The translations under genes and the position numbers were made by a program. The notes beneath the pieces are model-generated. The model saw only the letters and a program-made list of their open reading frames with translations, had not been told where the DNA came from and searched no databases. Of a stretch of DNA of 64,000 bases, positions 46,391 to 55,882 are shown one piece after another; within the stretch, counting starts at the first letter, position 1, and each line of letters starts with the position of its first letter. Source of the stretch: Blattabacterium cuenoti (GTDB lineage: Bacteria; Bacteroidota; Bacteroidia; Flavobacteriales; Blattabacteriaceae); the NCBI RefSeq assembly GCF_014251655.1, contig NZ_CP059225.1, positions 1 through 64,000 of the forward strand, read 5' to 3'.

Positions 46391-46410
46391 ATATGTTTTT
46401 ATAAACATAT
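46391..46410. repeat. 20-bp perfect inverted repeat between MBL-fold gene and ccsBA
   Basis: ATATGTTT (46391-46398), TTAT, AAACATAT (46403-46410): perfect 8-bp arms with a 4-base loop, starting directly after the metallo-hydrolase stop codon and 15 bases before the ccsBA ATG. No T-run follows on the plus strand, so an attenuating hairpin or an operator is as likely as a terminator. Confidence 0.6.
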
Positions 46411-46425
46411 ACTGAAATTTATCAT

Positions 46426-49400
46426 ATGAAACCTTTAAAAAAGATTATTTCATTTATATTTTCCAATAAAATTACTTCTATTTTATTTATAATACTAGCA
46501 TTTTCAATGGCTATAGCAACTATTATAGAACAAAAATATTCCACTGATCTTGCAAAAATATTTGTTTATGAATCTACTTGGTTTGAGATGGTCATGTTAT
46601 TGATGATTATCAATTTAATAGGAAATATATGGAAATATAAGTTATGGAACTATAATAAATTTCCATTATTTATATTTCACGTATCTTTTGCATTTATTTT
46701 TATTGGGGGAATTTTTTCTAGATATTATAGTTTTGAAGGAATAATGTCTTTAAGAAAAGGAAATATTAATCAAAAAATTATTTCTAGAAAAAACTATATA
46801 AAATTAAAAATTCATCAAGGTATTTATACAAAAACTTACCATGATCCTTATATTCTTTCTTCTTATCATAAAAAATATGAAAGAAAGTTTATGTTTAAAG
46901 ATTATCCCTTGAACATAAAAATTATAGATTATATCCCATCGGCTAAAATTATTCTTACAAAAAAAGAACCCGTATATAAAATTATAAGAATTATTTCAAT
47001 AAGTAAAAAAGGAAGAATAGAACATTTTATCAAAGATAAAGATACAAAAAATATCAATGGAATTGTATTTTCATTAAATAAGAAAATTCCTTTTGGAATA
47101 CAGATTTTTGATAAAAAAAAGAAGATTTATATAAAATCTTCTTTCCCTACAGAATGCATTAATATGGGCAATAAGAAAAGAAATTTTTTATTAAAAAATA
47201 TTTCTAATATTTTAAAAGTAAAGAAATTATACCAAATAAAAATAGATCATAAAATTATACATTGGGTTATTCCTGAAGGAATAGTAAAAGGGAGATTAGA
47301 GTATATAGAATCACATAATCAAGAAAATCAAGATACCTTATTAAGTGCTATTACAGCGATAATATATTTTCAAAAAAAATCAAAATTGGTAACTTTTCTA
47401 GGGGGAAAAAATACAACAAAAATGAGTTCTCCTATATTATTTAATAAGGATTGTTTAATATCTATTGGATATGGATCTATATTTTTAAATCTTCCTTTTT
47501 TTTTACAATTAAATGAATTTCAAGTTAAACATTATCCAGGTTCTAATTTACCATCTTCCTTTGTAAGTAATGTTACACTTATAGATAAAAAAAAGAGAAA
47601 AAATTATTTTATTTCTATGAATAACATTTTAATTTATAAAGGGTATAGGTTTTTTCAATCGGGATACGATCCAGATGAGAAAGGGACCTATTTTTCTGTA
47701 AATAATGATTATTTAGGAACCTATTTTTCTTATATAGGTTACATTTTAATGAGTATAGGGATGGTAATGACTTTATTTTGGAAAGGAAGTAGATTCAGTT
47801 TTTTGAAAAAAAAATTGAAATATTTTTATAACAAAAATTTGTTATTACTATTTATATTTTTACTTATTATAAGTAAAAGTCACTTTTCTTTTGCTAAAAT
47901 ACATGAATTGCAAGAAATTCCTTTAGGAAATATTTCTGATGCGATTCATATTCCTAAAAAACATGGAGAAAAATTCGGACGTTTATTAATACAAGATCCT
48001 CAAGGAAGAATAAAACCGGTGAATACTATGGCTATTGAACTGCTTAGAAAAGTTCATAAAAAAAATAATTCTATAGGAAATATAGATGCTAACCAATGGT
48101 TTATATCCATTCATCAAGATAACATTTTTTGGTCAAAAGTTCCTTTTATTAAAGTTGATAAAAAAGGAGGATTAAAATTTTTAAATAGAATAAGATACAA
48201 TTCAGATTATTATGTTTCTTTAATAAATCTATATACTATAGATCAAAAAACATTAAAATTAAAATTTATTCTTCAAGAAGATTATGAAAAAGCTTTTTCT
48301 AAAGATCCTATGCAAAGAAATGAATATGATAAAGCAGTACTTAGACTGAGTGAACGAGTCGGAATTATTCATGAAATATTTCAGGGAAAATATCTACGTA
48401 TATTTCCTATACCAAATGATAGTAATCATACTTGGGAAAGTTGGATAGTATCAAATTCATATAGATTAAATCCTGAAGGATTTTCTATGTTTAACAATTA
48501 TCTAAAATCTTTATTCCTATCTCAAAGAGAAAAAAATTGGATGATTGCAGATGATGCAATAAATAAAATTCAATTATTTCAATTGAAACATGCTAAATCT
48601 ATTTTGCCTTCAAAAAATAAAATAAATATAGAAATCATTTATAATAAAATAAATATATTTTATATTCTATTTTTTTTATATGCTTTTTTAGGTATAATTA
48701 TTATTATTAACTCTTTTTTTATTCTTTTTTTCCAAAAAAAATACATGTATTTTTTTTCAAAGATATTTGTTTTAATTTTATTTTCTTTATTTATTTTTAA
48801 TTCTTTAGGTTTAATTTCAAGATGGTATATTTCTGGACATGCTCCATGGACTAATGGATACGAATCTGCTATTTTTATCAGTTGGTGTTTAATTGCTATA
48901 GGTTTTTTATTTTATAAAAATACTCTTATTCCAGGAATAACAAGTGTAATGGCATCTATTTTATTAATGATAGCGAATGGAAGTATAATGGATCCGGAAA
49001 TAACTAATTTATCTCCAGTATTAAAATCGAAATGGTTAATTATACATGTAGCAACAATAACGTCTAGTTATGGATTTTTTTTTACAGGATCTTTTTTAGG
49101 ATTTTTTGTTTTTATTTTGTATATCTTGCAAGCACGTTTTCATTCATATAGTAAAAGAATTCAAATTCATATGGAAAAATTAACTATTATTAATGAAATA
49201 TGTTTAACCATGGGCCTTTTTTTATTAACAATAGGAACTTTTTTAGGTTCTGTTTGGGCAAATAATAGTTGGGGACGTTATTGGAGTTGGGATCCAAAAG
49301 AAACCTGGGCTTTGATAAGTATTATGGTATATGCTTTTGTATTGCATATTAGATTAGTTGTACCTATAGGAAACATGTTTATATTTAATCTTTTTAGCTT

Positions 49401-49593
49401 ATTATCAATAAGTTCTATTATTATGACCTATTTTGGAGTCAATTATTATTTATCAGGATTACATTCTTATGCTAAAGGAGCTCCAATAACTATTCCTTAT
49501 TGGATATATTATAGTTTATTAATTCTAATTTGTCTATCTACTTTAGCCTATTATTCTAAATTTTATACATTACAAAAAAAAATAGATAAATAA
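46426..49593 (+). CDS. Cytochrome c biogenesis protein CcsBA (ResB-CcsA fusion)
   Basis: This is the system II cytochrome c synthetase, which exports haem and attaches it to apocytochromes c. The 1055 residues are a fusion. The N-terminal ResB-like part has helices near 10-30, 45-65, 77-95 and 430-450 with a large periplasmic region. A middle periplasmic portion (about 480-740) follows. The CcsA part (about 745-1050) has many helices, with the haem-binding WWD motif WANNSWGRYWSWDPKETW (about 945-962). Flanking histidines are kept. The giant fused form is usual in Bacteroidota and some Epsilonproteobacteria. It implies working c-type cytochromes and so aerobic or microaerobic respiration. Confidence 0.93.
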   Translation: MKPLKKIISFIFSNKITSILFIILAFSMAIATIIEQKYSTDLAKIFVYESTWFEMVMLLMIINLIGNIWKYKLWNYNKFPLFIFHVSFAFIFIGGIFSRYYSFEGIMSLRKGNINQKIISRKNYIKLKIHQGIYTKTYHDPYILSSYHKKYERKFMFKDYPLNIKIIDYIPSAKIILTKKEPVYKIIRIISISKKGRIEHFIKDKDTKNINGIVFSLNKKIPFGIQIFDKKKKIYIKSSFPTECINMGNKKRNFLLKNISNILKVKKLYQIKIDHKIIHWVIPEGIVKGRLEYIESHNQENQDTLLSAITAIIYFQKKSKLVTFLGGKNTTKMSSPILFNKDCLISIGYGSIFLNLPFFLQLNEFQVKHYPGSNLPSSFVSNVTLIDKKKRKNYFISMNNILIYKGYRFFQSGYDPDEKGTYFSVNNDYLGTYFSYIGYILMSIGMVMTLFWKGSRFSFLKKKLKYFYNKNLLLLFIFLLIISKSHFSFAKIHELQEIPLGNISDAIHIPKKHGEKFGRLLIQDPQGRIKPVNTMAIELLRKVHKKNNSIGNIDANQWFISIHQDNIFWSKVPFIKVDKKGGLKFLNRIRYNSDYYVSLINLYTIDQKTLKLKFILQEDYEKAFSKDPMQRNEYDKAVLRLSERVGIIHEIFQGKYLRIFPIPNDSNHTWESWIVSNSYRLNPEGFSMFNNYLKSLFLSQREKNWMIADDAINKIQLFQLKHAKSILPSKNKINIEIIYNKINIFYILFFLYAFLGIIIIINSFFILFFQKKYMYFFSKIFVLILFSLFIFNSLGLISRWYISGHAPWTNGYESAIFISWCLIAIGFLFYKNTLIPGITSVMASILLMIANGSIMDPEITNLSPVLKSKWLIIHVATITSSYGFFFTGSFLGFFVFILYILQARFHSYSKRIQIHMEKLTIINEICLTMGLFLLTIGTFLGSVWANNSWGRYWSWDPKETWALISIMVYAFVLHIRLVVPIGNMFIFNLFSLLSISSIIMTYFGVNYYLSGLHSYAKGAPITIPYWIYYSLLILICLSTLAYYSKFYTLQKKIDK

Positions 49594-49596
49594 ACA

Positions 49597-50403
49597 GTGA
49601 ATTTCTATTTCTTTTTTTTTAAAAAAAAAAAAAAACATTTGATAAAAAAAGAAAGTACTCTATTTAGAGATGCGTTTGGAAATTTACATTTTATAAAACG
49701 TTTCTTAATTTTTACTTTTGGGTGCATTTCTTATAATCGTTATAATGGATTCAGTCAATTACAATTGAAAGGAACAGAATTACTTAGAGATTTGCCAGAT
49801 AAAAAAGTTCTTTTTGTATCTAATCATCAAACTTATTTTGCAGATGTTTTTGCTATGTTTCATGTTTTTTGTAGCGTAAAAAATGGATTCATTAATAGCG
49901 TTAGAAACCCTATTTATCTTTTAAATCCAAAAGTAAATATATATTATGTAGCCGATAAAAAAACTATGAATAAAGGATTTTTAACAAAATTATTTACTTA
50001 CTCTGGGGGGATTACTGTTAACAGAATATGGAAAAAAATAGGAGACAATAAAATAGATAGATCCATATCCGAAATTGCTCGTATGGGAATAGCTTTGAAT
50101 GATGGGTGGTTGATTACTTTTCCACAGGGAACTACTCAAGCATTTGCACCTGGAAGAAGAGGAATCGTTCATGTTATTAGAAAATATAAACCAATTGTTG
50201 TTCCTATTGTAATAGATGGATTTCAAAAAGCTTATGATAAAGTAGGAATAAAAATAAAGAAAAAAGGAGTATTAAAAAAAATGAGATTTAAACAACCCAT
50301 TCAATTGGATTTAAAAAAAGATACTACTGATAATATTATGGAAAAAATAATGGATGCAATAGAACAATCCCCTAAATATTATAGAAAAAATAACTCATCA
50401 TAA
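49597..50403 (+). CDS. Lysophospholipid acyltransferase family protein (PlsC-like)
   Basis: This protein probably makes phosphatidic acid or remodels a related lipid. The 268-residue frame starts at GTG, but its N-terminus crosses a T9-A15 homopolymer (49612-49635) that encodes FFF then KKKKK. A TTG at 49639 just past it is an alternative start. Motif I appears as SNHQTYFADVF (about 75-85), which has H and D separated by five residues instead of four. Motif III is FPQGT (about 175-179), and a downstream IVPIVIDGF element resembles motif IV. The protein has one hydrophobic stretch. Function is inferred from these motifs. It lies between ccsBA and alaS with gaps of three and two bases. Confidence 0.82.
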   Translation: MNFYFFFFKKKKKHLIKKESTLFRDAFGNLHFIKRFLIFTFGCISYNRYNGFSQLQLKGTELLRDLPDKKVLFVSNHQTYFADVFAMFHVFCSVKNGFINSVRNPIYLLNPKVNIYYVADKKTMNKGFLTKLFTYSGGITVNRIWKKIGDNKIDRSISEIARMGIALNDGWLITFPQGTTQAFAPGRRGIVHVIRKYKPIVVPIVIDGFQKAYDKVGIKIKKKGVLKKMRFKQPIQLDLKKDTTDNIMEKIMDAIEQSPKYYRKNNSS

Positions 50404-50405
50404 TT

Positions 50406-53093
50406 ATGAAATCTAAATTGATAAGAAAGACTTTTCTAAGTTTTTTTAAAGAAAAAAAACATAGAATAATTTCTTCTTTTCCTATTTATTCCAAAAATGA
50501 TCCTACATTATTATTTGTTAATGCTGGAATGAATCCTTTTAAAGATTATTTTTTAGGATATGTAAAACCAAAATATTCAAGAATAGTAAATATACAAAAA
50601 TGTCTTAGAGTTACTGGAAAACATAATGATTTAGAAAATGTTGGATATGATAATTATCATCATACTATGTTTGAAATGTTGGGTAATTGGTCTTTTGGAG
50701 ATTATTCTAGAAAAGAAATAATAGAATGGACTTGGGAATTATTGGTAAAAGTATATAAAATTCCAAAAAAAAATATTTATGTATCTATTTTTATTGGAGA
50801 TAAAAAAGATTCCTTATCCATGGATAAGGAATCTTTCAAATATTGGAAAAATTTAATGGATGAAAATCATATACTTTTTTTTGGAAAAAAAGAAAATTTT
50901 TGGGAGATGGGGGCTACAGGTCCTTGTGGGCCTTGTACTGAAATACATATAGATTTACGTAATGAGAAAGATAAAAAAATATTATCTGGGAAATATCTTA
51001 TTAACAAGAATCATCCTAATGTTATAGAGATTTGGAATCTCGTTTTTATAGAATTTTTTCGAAAATTCGATGGAACATTAGAAATCCTTCCTATAAAACA
51101 TGTAGATACAGGAATGGGATTAGAGAGATTAACTATGGTATTGCAAGAAAAATTTTCTAGTTATGAAACTGACCTTTTTTATTCTATTATTCAAGATATA
51201 AAATCATATTTTGGAAATATTAATGAAAAAGATATTCATCAAAATATATCTATTAAAATTATAGCAGACCATTTAAGAGCCCTTGTTTTTTCTATTTCTG
51301 ATGGACAATTACCATCCAATAATGGAGCTGGTTATGTAATAAGAAAAATATTAAGAAGAGCCGTGATTTATGCTAATCGTTTTTTTTCTCAGACAATCCC
51401 TTTTATTTATCAACTTGTAGATTCTTTAATTATAGTAATGAAAGATATTTTTCCAGATTTAGAAAAAAATAAACAATATATACAAAATATTATTCAGGAA
51501 GAAGAAATTTCTTTTTTTAGAGTTATTGAAAAAGGAAGTCAAAAAATAAAACATATTATTACAAAAACTAAAAAGAAAAATGAAAATATTATTGATGGAA
51601 AAATAATTTTTCAACTATATGATACTTATGGATTTCCTATAGAATTATCTAAAATGTTAGTTGAAAAAAATAATTTATTAATTGATAATAAATTATTTCA
51701 AAAAAAATTATCAGAACAAAAAGAAAGATCTAGAAAAAAAATGGATTCAATTGTAAAAACAGATTGGATAAAAGTTCATGATCATCAATTTTATGAAAAT
51801 AATTTCGTAGGATATAATGTAATGGAATGTAATGATGTTTTGATATTGAAATATAGAAAAGTAGAAAATAAATTAGATAAAACTCATTATTATGAATTAG
51901 TTTTTTCTAAAACACCTTTTTATCCTGAAGGTGGAGGGCAGTTAGGAGATACAGGTCATATTAGGAATAATTTTGATGATATTTTTATTTTTAATACTAA
52001 AAAAGAAAATTCCGTAATTATACATTCTGTTAGAAAATTACCTTCGTCTGTTTTTCATTCTTTTAAAGCTATAATAAATGAAAATAGAAGAAAAGAAATT
52101 GAAAAAAATCATACTTCTACTCATTTATTGTATTTTGCATTAAAACAAATTCTAGGAAATCATATCCAACAGAAAGGTTCTTATATAGGAGATGATTATC
52201 TCAGATTTGATTTTTCTCATTATAAAAAAATAACTACGGAAGAATTACATAATATTGATAACTTAGTTCAAGAATTAATTTTTTCCGATATTTATTTGGA
52301 AGAAAAAAGATATTCTTCTTTGGAAGAAGCTAGAAAAGTATCTTCTTTTTTTCATAGTGAAACGTTTGAAGATAATAAGCAAGTAGTACGAGTAATTACT
52401 TTTGATAAATCTTCTGAATTGTGTATTGGAACACATGTTAAACATACTGGATTAATTCATGTTTTTAAAATTATATCGGAGTCTTCCATTTCTTATGGAA
52501 TACGGAGAATTAAAGCTATTACTTCAAAAAAAGCTATTTTATATTTAAAATCTATTGAAAATCAATATTTATCTATAAAAAAAGCGATGAATAATCCAGA
52601 ATCTCCGATAAAAAGTTTTTTTTTATTACAAAATTCTAATAAAAAATTAAAACAAGAAATATCCAAAATTTATTCATATAAGATAAAAACATTTAAAAAA
52701 AAGTATTTTTTGAAATCTATTCAACTTACATCTTCTATTAAATATATATGTGATATCGATTCATCACAAGAAATAGAATTGGATATAAATATTATAAAAA
52801 AAATAGTTCTTGATTTAAGGAATGAAATCTCTGATTTATTCCTTATTACAGGATTTAAAAAAAGTGGAAAAGCAGTTATTTTTATATCTATTTCAAATTC
52901 GGTTATCAACAATAAAAATATTCATGCTAATGAAATCATACGTCCTATGGCTTCTTATATATGTGGGAAATATTGGGGAAAATCATTTTTTTCTACAGCA
53001 ATAGGATCTAATATTGATGGTTTAAATTTAGTTTTAAAAGATATAATAAACATAAAAAATCGTTTAATGAAAAATAATTTGATAGATTTTTAA
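50406..53093 (+). CDS. alaS: Alanyl-tRNA synthetase
   Basis: A class II synthetase charging tRNA-Ala. The 895 residues include the catalytic domain (FVNAGMNPFKDYFLG near 33-47, YHHTMFEMLGNWSFGDY, the GPCGPCTEIH loop), the tRNA-recognition helices, the editing domain with zinc ligands HTSTHLLYF (HxxxH) and CIGTHVKHTG (CxxxH), and a C-terminal domain. The N-terminal domain contains a perfect 32-bp palindrome at 50805-50836, in the variable loop before WKNLMDE. The length is normal. The C-terminal end also carries a candidate promoter for sucA. Gaps to neighbours are small. Confidence 0.97.
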   Translation: MKSKLIRKTFLSFFKEKKHRIISSFPIYSKNDPTLLFVNAGMNPFKDYFLGYVKPKYSRIVNIQKCLRVTGKHNDLENVGYDNYHHTMFEMLGNWSFGDYSRKEIIEWTWELLVKVYKIPKKNIYVSIFIGDKKDSLSMDKESFKYWKNLMDENHILFFGKKENFWEMGATGPCGPCTEIHIDLRNEKDKKILSGKYLINKNHPNVIEIWNLVFIEFFRKFDGTLEILPIKHVDTGMGLERLTMVLQEKFSSYETDLFYSIIQDIKSYFGNINEKDIHQNISIKIIADHLRALVFSISDGQLPSNNGAGYVIRKILRRAVIYANRFFSQTIPFIYQLVDSLIIVMKDIFPDLEKNKQYIQNIIQEEEISFFRVIEKGSQKIKHIITKTKKKNENIIDGKIIFQLYDTYGFPIELSKMLVEKNNLLIDNKLFQKKLSEQKERSRKKMDSIVKTDWIKVHDHQFYENNFVGYNVMECNDVLILKYRKVENKLDKTHYYELVFSKTPFYPEGGGQLGDTGHIRNNFDDIFIFNTKKENSVIIHSVRKLPSSVFHSFKAIINENRRKEIEKNHTSTHLLYFALKQILGNHIQQKGSYIGDDYLRFDFSHYKKITTEELHNIDNLVQELIFSDIYLEEKRYSSLEEARKVSSFFHSETFEDNKQVVRVITFDKSSELCIGTHVKHTGLIHVFKIISESSISYGIRRIKAITSKKAILYLKSIENQYLSIKKAMNNPESPIKSFFLLQNSNKKLKQEISKIYSYKIKTFKKKYFLKSIQLTSSIKYICDIDSSQEIELDINIIKKIVLDLRNEISDLFLITGFKKSGKAVIFISISNSVINNKNIHANEIIRPMASYICGKYWGKSFFSTAIGSNIDGLNLVLKDIINIKNRLMKNNLIDF
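50805..50836. repeat. Perfect 32-bp palindrome inside alaS
   Basis: Bases 50805-50820 and 50821-50836 are exact reverse complements with no loop; the centre reads TTATCCATGGATAA. It lies in coding sequence and encodes residues around DSLSMDKES. Each 16-base arm contains mixed sequence (AAAGATTCC...), not just homopolymer, so it stands out from the background of chance A/T repeats. The message could fold into a strong hairpin here, or the repeat may have arisen by a templated copying error. Confidence 0.9.
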
Positions 53094-53107
53094 AATGTTT
53101 AAATTTG
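53078..53107 (+). promoter_or_regulatory. Candidate promoter for sucA (TTTG-N18-TAAATTTG)
   Basis: TTTG (53078-53081) and TAAATTTG (53100-53107) are separated by 18 bases, matching the Bacteroidota sigma-A arrangement TTTG then TAnnTTTG. The -33 part overlaps the end of alaS. The sucA ATG is at 53125, so transcription would start a few bases upstream of it. This is the most complete match to the consensus seen in the window. Confidence 0.5.
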
Positions 53108-53124
53108 AAAATAAAAAATAGTGT

Positions 53125-55854
53125 ATGAGTGATAGGTATTCTTTTCTAAATTCTTTTAAAGATATAGAATTTCTATACAATAAGTATAAGAATGATCCTA
53201 ATTCAATAGACTCCAGTTGGAGCGATTTTTTTCTTGGATTTGATTTTGGAGAAAATCAAAAAAAATATGAAAATTTAGAATTTCATGAAAAAAATTTCGA
53301 AAATATACATACAGAATTTTTAGTATATAATCTAATTTGTGCTTATAGAAAAAGAGGACATTTTTTCACAAAAACAAATCCTATACGAGAAAGAAAAAAA
53401 TATTTTCCATCCTTAGATTTAATAAATTTTGGATTATCTGAAAAACAATTAGATACTTATTTTGAATCTGGAAAATTAATTGGAATTGGAAAAAATTCGT
53501 TAAGAAATATAATTCACCATTTAAAAAATATTTATTGTGGATCTATAGGGATTGAATACATATATATCGAAAATCCTAGAAAAATTCAATGGATAGAAAA
53601 ATGGTTTCAAAAGAATAAATTACAACAATTTTCTTCGGATAAAAAGAAATTTTTTTTGAAAAAATTAAATGAAGCTATAGCTTTTGAAAAATTCGTTCAT
53701 ACTAAATTCGTAGGTCAAAAAAGATTTTCTATAGAAGGAAATGAATCAACTTTACCTGCTTTAGAAGAAATGATAGAATACTCTTCCAATAAATATTTAA
53801 CAGAAGATATTATAATTGGAATGTCGCATAGAGGTCGTTTAAATCTTCTTTCTAACTTTTTTAAAAAAGATTATTCTCAAATATTTAGTGAATTTCAAGG
53901 AAAAGAATATAAAGAAAAAACTTTTTCTGGAGATGTAAAATATCATTTAGGATTTTCTAAAATAAGAAGAACGAGTCTAGGTAGATATATCAGAATGAAT
54001 TTAGTACCTAACCCCTCCCATTTAGAATCCGTAAATGCTATTGTAGAAGGAATTACACGTGCAAAAATAGATACCATTTATAATCAGAATAGTAATTCTG
54101 AAAAAATAATTCCTATTTTAATTCATGGAGATGCTGCCTTATCCGGTCAAGGAATCGTATATGAAGTAATTCAACTATCTAAGTTAAAAGGATATCAAAC
54201 TGGAGGAACTATTCATATTGTAATTAATAATCAAATAGGATTCACTACAAATTACACAGAAGGACGTTCTAGTATATATTGTACAGATATAGCGAAAGTA
54301 GTACTTGCTCCAGTTTTACATGTTAATGCAGATGATGTAGAATCTGTTATTCGATCCATTCATTTTTCTGTAGATTTTAGAATGCGTTATCATGAAGATA
54401 TTTTTATAGATTTACTTGGATATAGAAAATATGGACATAATGAAGGAGATGAACCTAGATTTACTCAACCTTCCTTATACAAAGTTATTTCTCAACATAC
54501 AAATTCTTATAATTTATATAAAAATAAATTAGAAGAAGAAGGAATTATCAATAAAAAAGATATAGTATGTATGGAAAAAGAATATGAAAATATTCTTCAT
54601 GGAGGATATGATGAAGCGAAAAATATTAAATGGAATGTATTAAACTCTTTTTTGGAAGAAGAATGGAAAAATTTTCCTATAACATGTAGCAATAAAGAAA
54701 TTTTTCAAGAAGTAGATACAAAATTTCCAATCGATAAAATTATAAACATATCTAATATAATTTTTACTCTTCCAAAAGAAAAAAAATTCTTTCGAAAAAC
54801 GGAATCTCTTTTTCAACAAAGACTAAAAATGATTTCTAAAAAATTAGTAGATTGGAGTATGGCGGAATTATTAGCTTATGGAACTCTTTTATATGAAGGA
54901 ATTTGTATTCGTTTATCAGGAGAAGATGTAGCTAGAGGAACTTTTTCTCAAAGACATATTATTGTAAAAACAGAAGAAAAAGAAGAAGAAATAACTCTTC
55001 TAAATCATATAGGAAAAGGAAAAATTCAAATATACAATTCTCCTTTATCGGAATATGGGGTTTTAGGTTTCGATTATGGATATTCTATGTATTCTCCTTA
55101 TGTTTTAACTTTATGGGAGGCTCAATTTGGAGATTTTGGAAATGGGGCACAAATTATAATAGATCAATACGTTTCTTCAAGTGAAAATAAATGGAAAATT
55201 AGTAATGGAATTGTATTATTATTGCCTCATGGATATGAAGGACAAGGCCCTGAACATTCTTCAGCACGTATAGAACGTTATTTACAACTTTGTGCAAATA
55301 ATAATTTATTTGTAGTTAATTGTACTACTCCAGCTAATTTTTATCATCTTTTAAGAAGACAGATGAAATTGAAGTACCGTAAACCTCTTATAGTTTTTAC
55401 TCCTAAAAGTTTACTTAGAAATACAAAATGTGTATCTACAATCAAAGATCTTTCTCAAGGATGTTTTCAAGAAATATTGGATGATATTTCCACTATAAAT
55501 AGTGATGAAGTTACTAGATTAATTTTTTGTTCAGGAAAGATATATTATGAATTACTTCACAAAAAAAAAACTATTAAAAACGAAAATACAGCATTAATAC
55601 GTATAGAACAAATTTATCCATTAAAAATAGAAAAAGTTAAATATTTATTGGATAAGTATAAAAATAAAAGGGAAATTTTTTGGGTACAAGAAGAACCAGA
55701 AAATATGGGGTTATGGAGTTTTATTTTAAGAAAATTAGGAAATATTATATCATTCAGATTAATTGCTCCATCTGAAAGTTCAAGCCCATCTACAGGATCT
55801 TATCTAAATTTTTTAAAAATTCAAAATGAAATATTAGAAAAATCTTTTTTTTAA
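53125..55854 (+). CDS. sucA: 2-oxoglutarate dehydrogenase E1 component
   Basis: SucA is the thiamine-diphosphate-dependent decarboxylase of the 2-oxoglutarate dehydrogenase complex in the TCA cycle. The 909-residue protein has the N-terminal E2-binding motif with SSWSDFFLGFDF, the GMSHRGRLNLL and HGDAALSGQGIVYE blocks, the ThDP-binding NNQIGFTTN and DLLGYRKYGHNEGDEPRFTQP segments, and a transketolase-like C-terminal part with PHGYEGQGPEHSSAR. All are intact. sucB follows after 28 bases, giving the usual sucAB operon. A candidate promoter precedes the gene. Confidence 0.97.
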   Translation: MSDRYSFLNSFKDIEFLYNKYKNDPNSIDSSWSDFFLGFDFGENQKKYENLEFHEKNFENIHTEFLVYNLICAYRKRGHFFTKTNPIRERKKYFPSLDLINFGLSEKQLDTYFESGKLIGIGKNSLRNIIHHLKNIYCGSIGIEYIYIENPRKIQWIEKWFQKNKLQQFSSDKKKFFLKKLNEAIAFEKFVHTKFVGQKRFSIEGNESTLPALEEMIEYSSNKYLTEDIIIGMSHRGRLNLLSNFFKKDYSQIFSEFQGKEYKEKTFSGDVKYHLGFSKIRRTSLGRYIRMNLVPNPSHLESVNAIVEGITRAKIDTIYNQNSNSEKIIPILIHGDAALSGQGIVYEVIQLSKLKGYQTGGTIHIVINNQIGFTTNYTEGRSSIYCTDIAKVVLAPVLHVNADDVESVIRSIHFSVDFRMRYHEDIFIDLLGYRKYGHNEGDEPRFTQPSLYKVISQHTNSYNLYKNKLEEEGIINKKDIVCMEKEYENILHGGYDEAKNIKWNVLNSFLEEEWKNFPITCSNKEIFQEVDTKFPIDKIINISNIIFTLPKEKKFFRKTESLFQQRLKMISKKLVDWSMAELLAYGTLLYEGICIRLSGEDVARGTFSQRHIIVKTEEKEEEITLLNHIGKGKIQIYNSPLSEYGVLGFDYGYSMYSPYVLTLWEAQFGDFGNGAQIIIDQYVSSSENKWKISNGIVLLLPHGYEGQGPEHSSARIERYLQLCANNNLFVVNCTTPANFYHLLRRQMKLKYRKPLIVFTPKSLLRNTKCVSTIKDLSQGCFQEILDDISTINSDEVTRLIFCSGKIYYELLHKKKTIKNENTALIRIEQIYPLKIEKVKYLLDKYKNKREIFWVQEEPENMGLWSFILRKLGNIISFRLIAPSESSSPSTGSYLNFLKIQNEILEKSFF

Positions 55855-55882
55855 TTTGAATTAAATTTATTAAATAAATATT

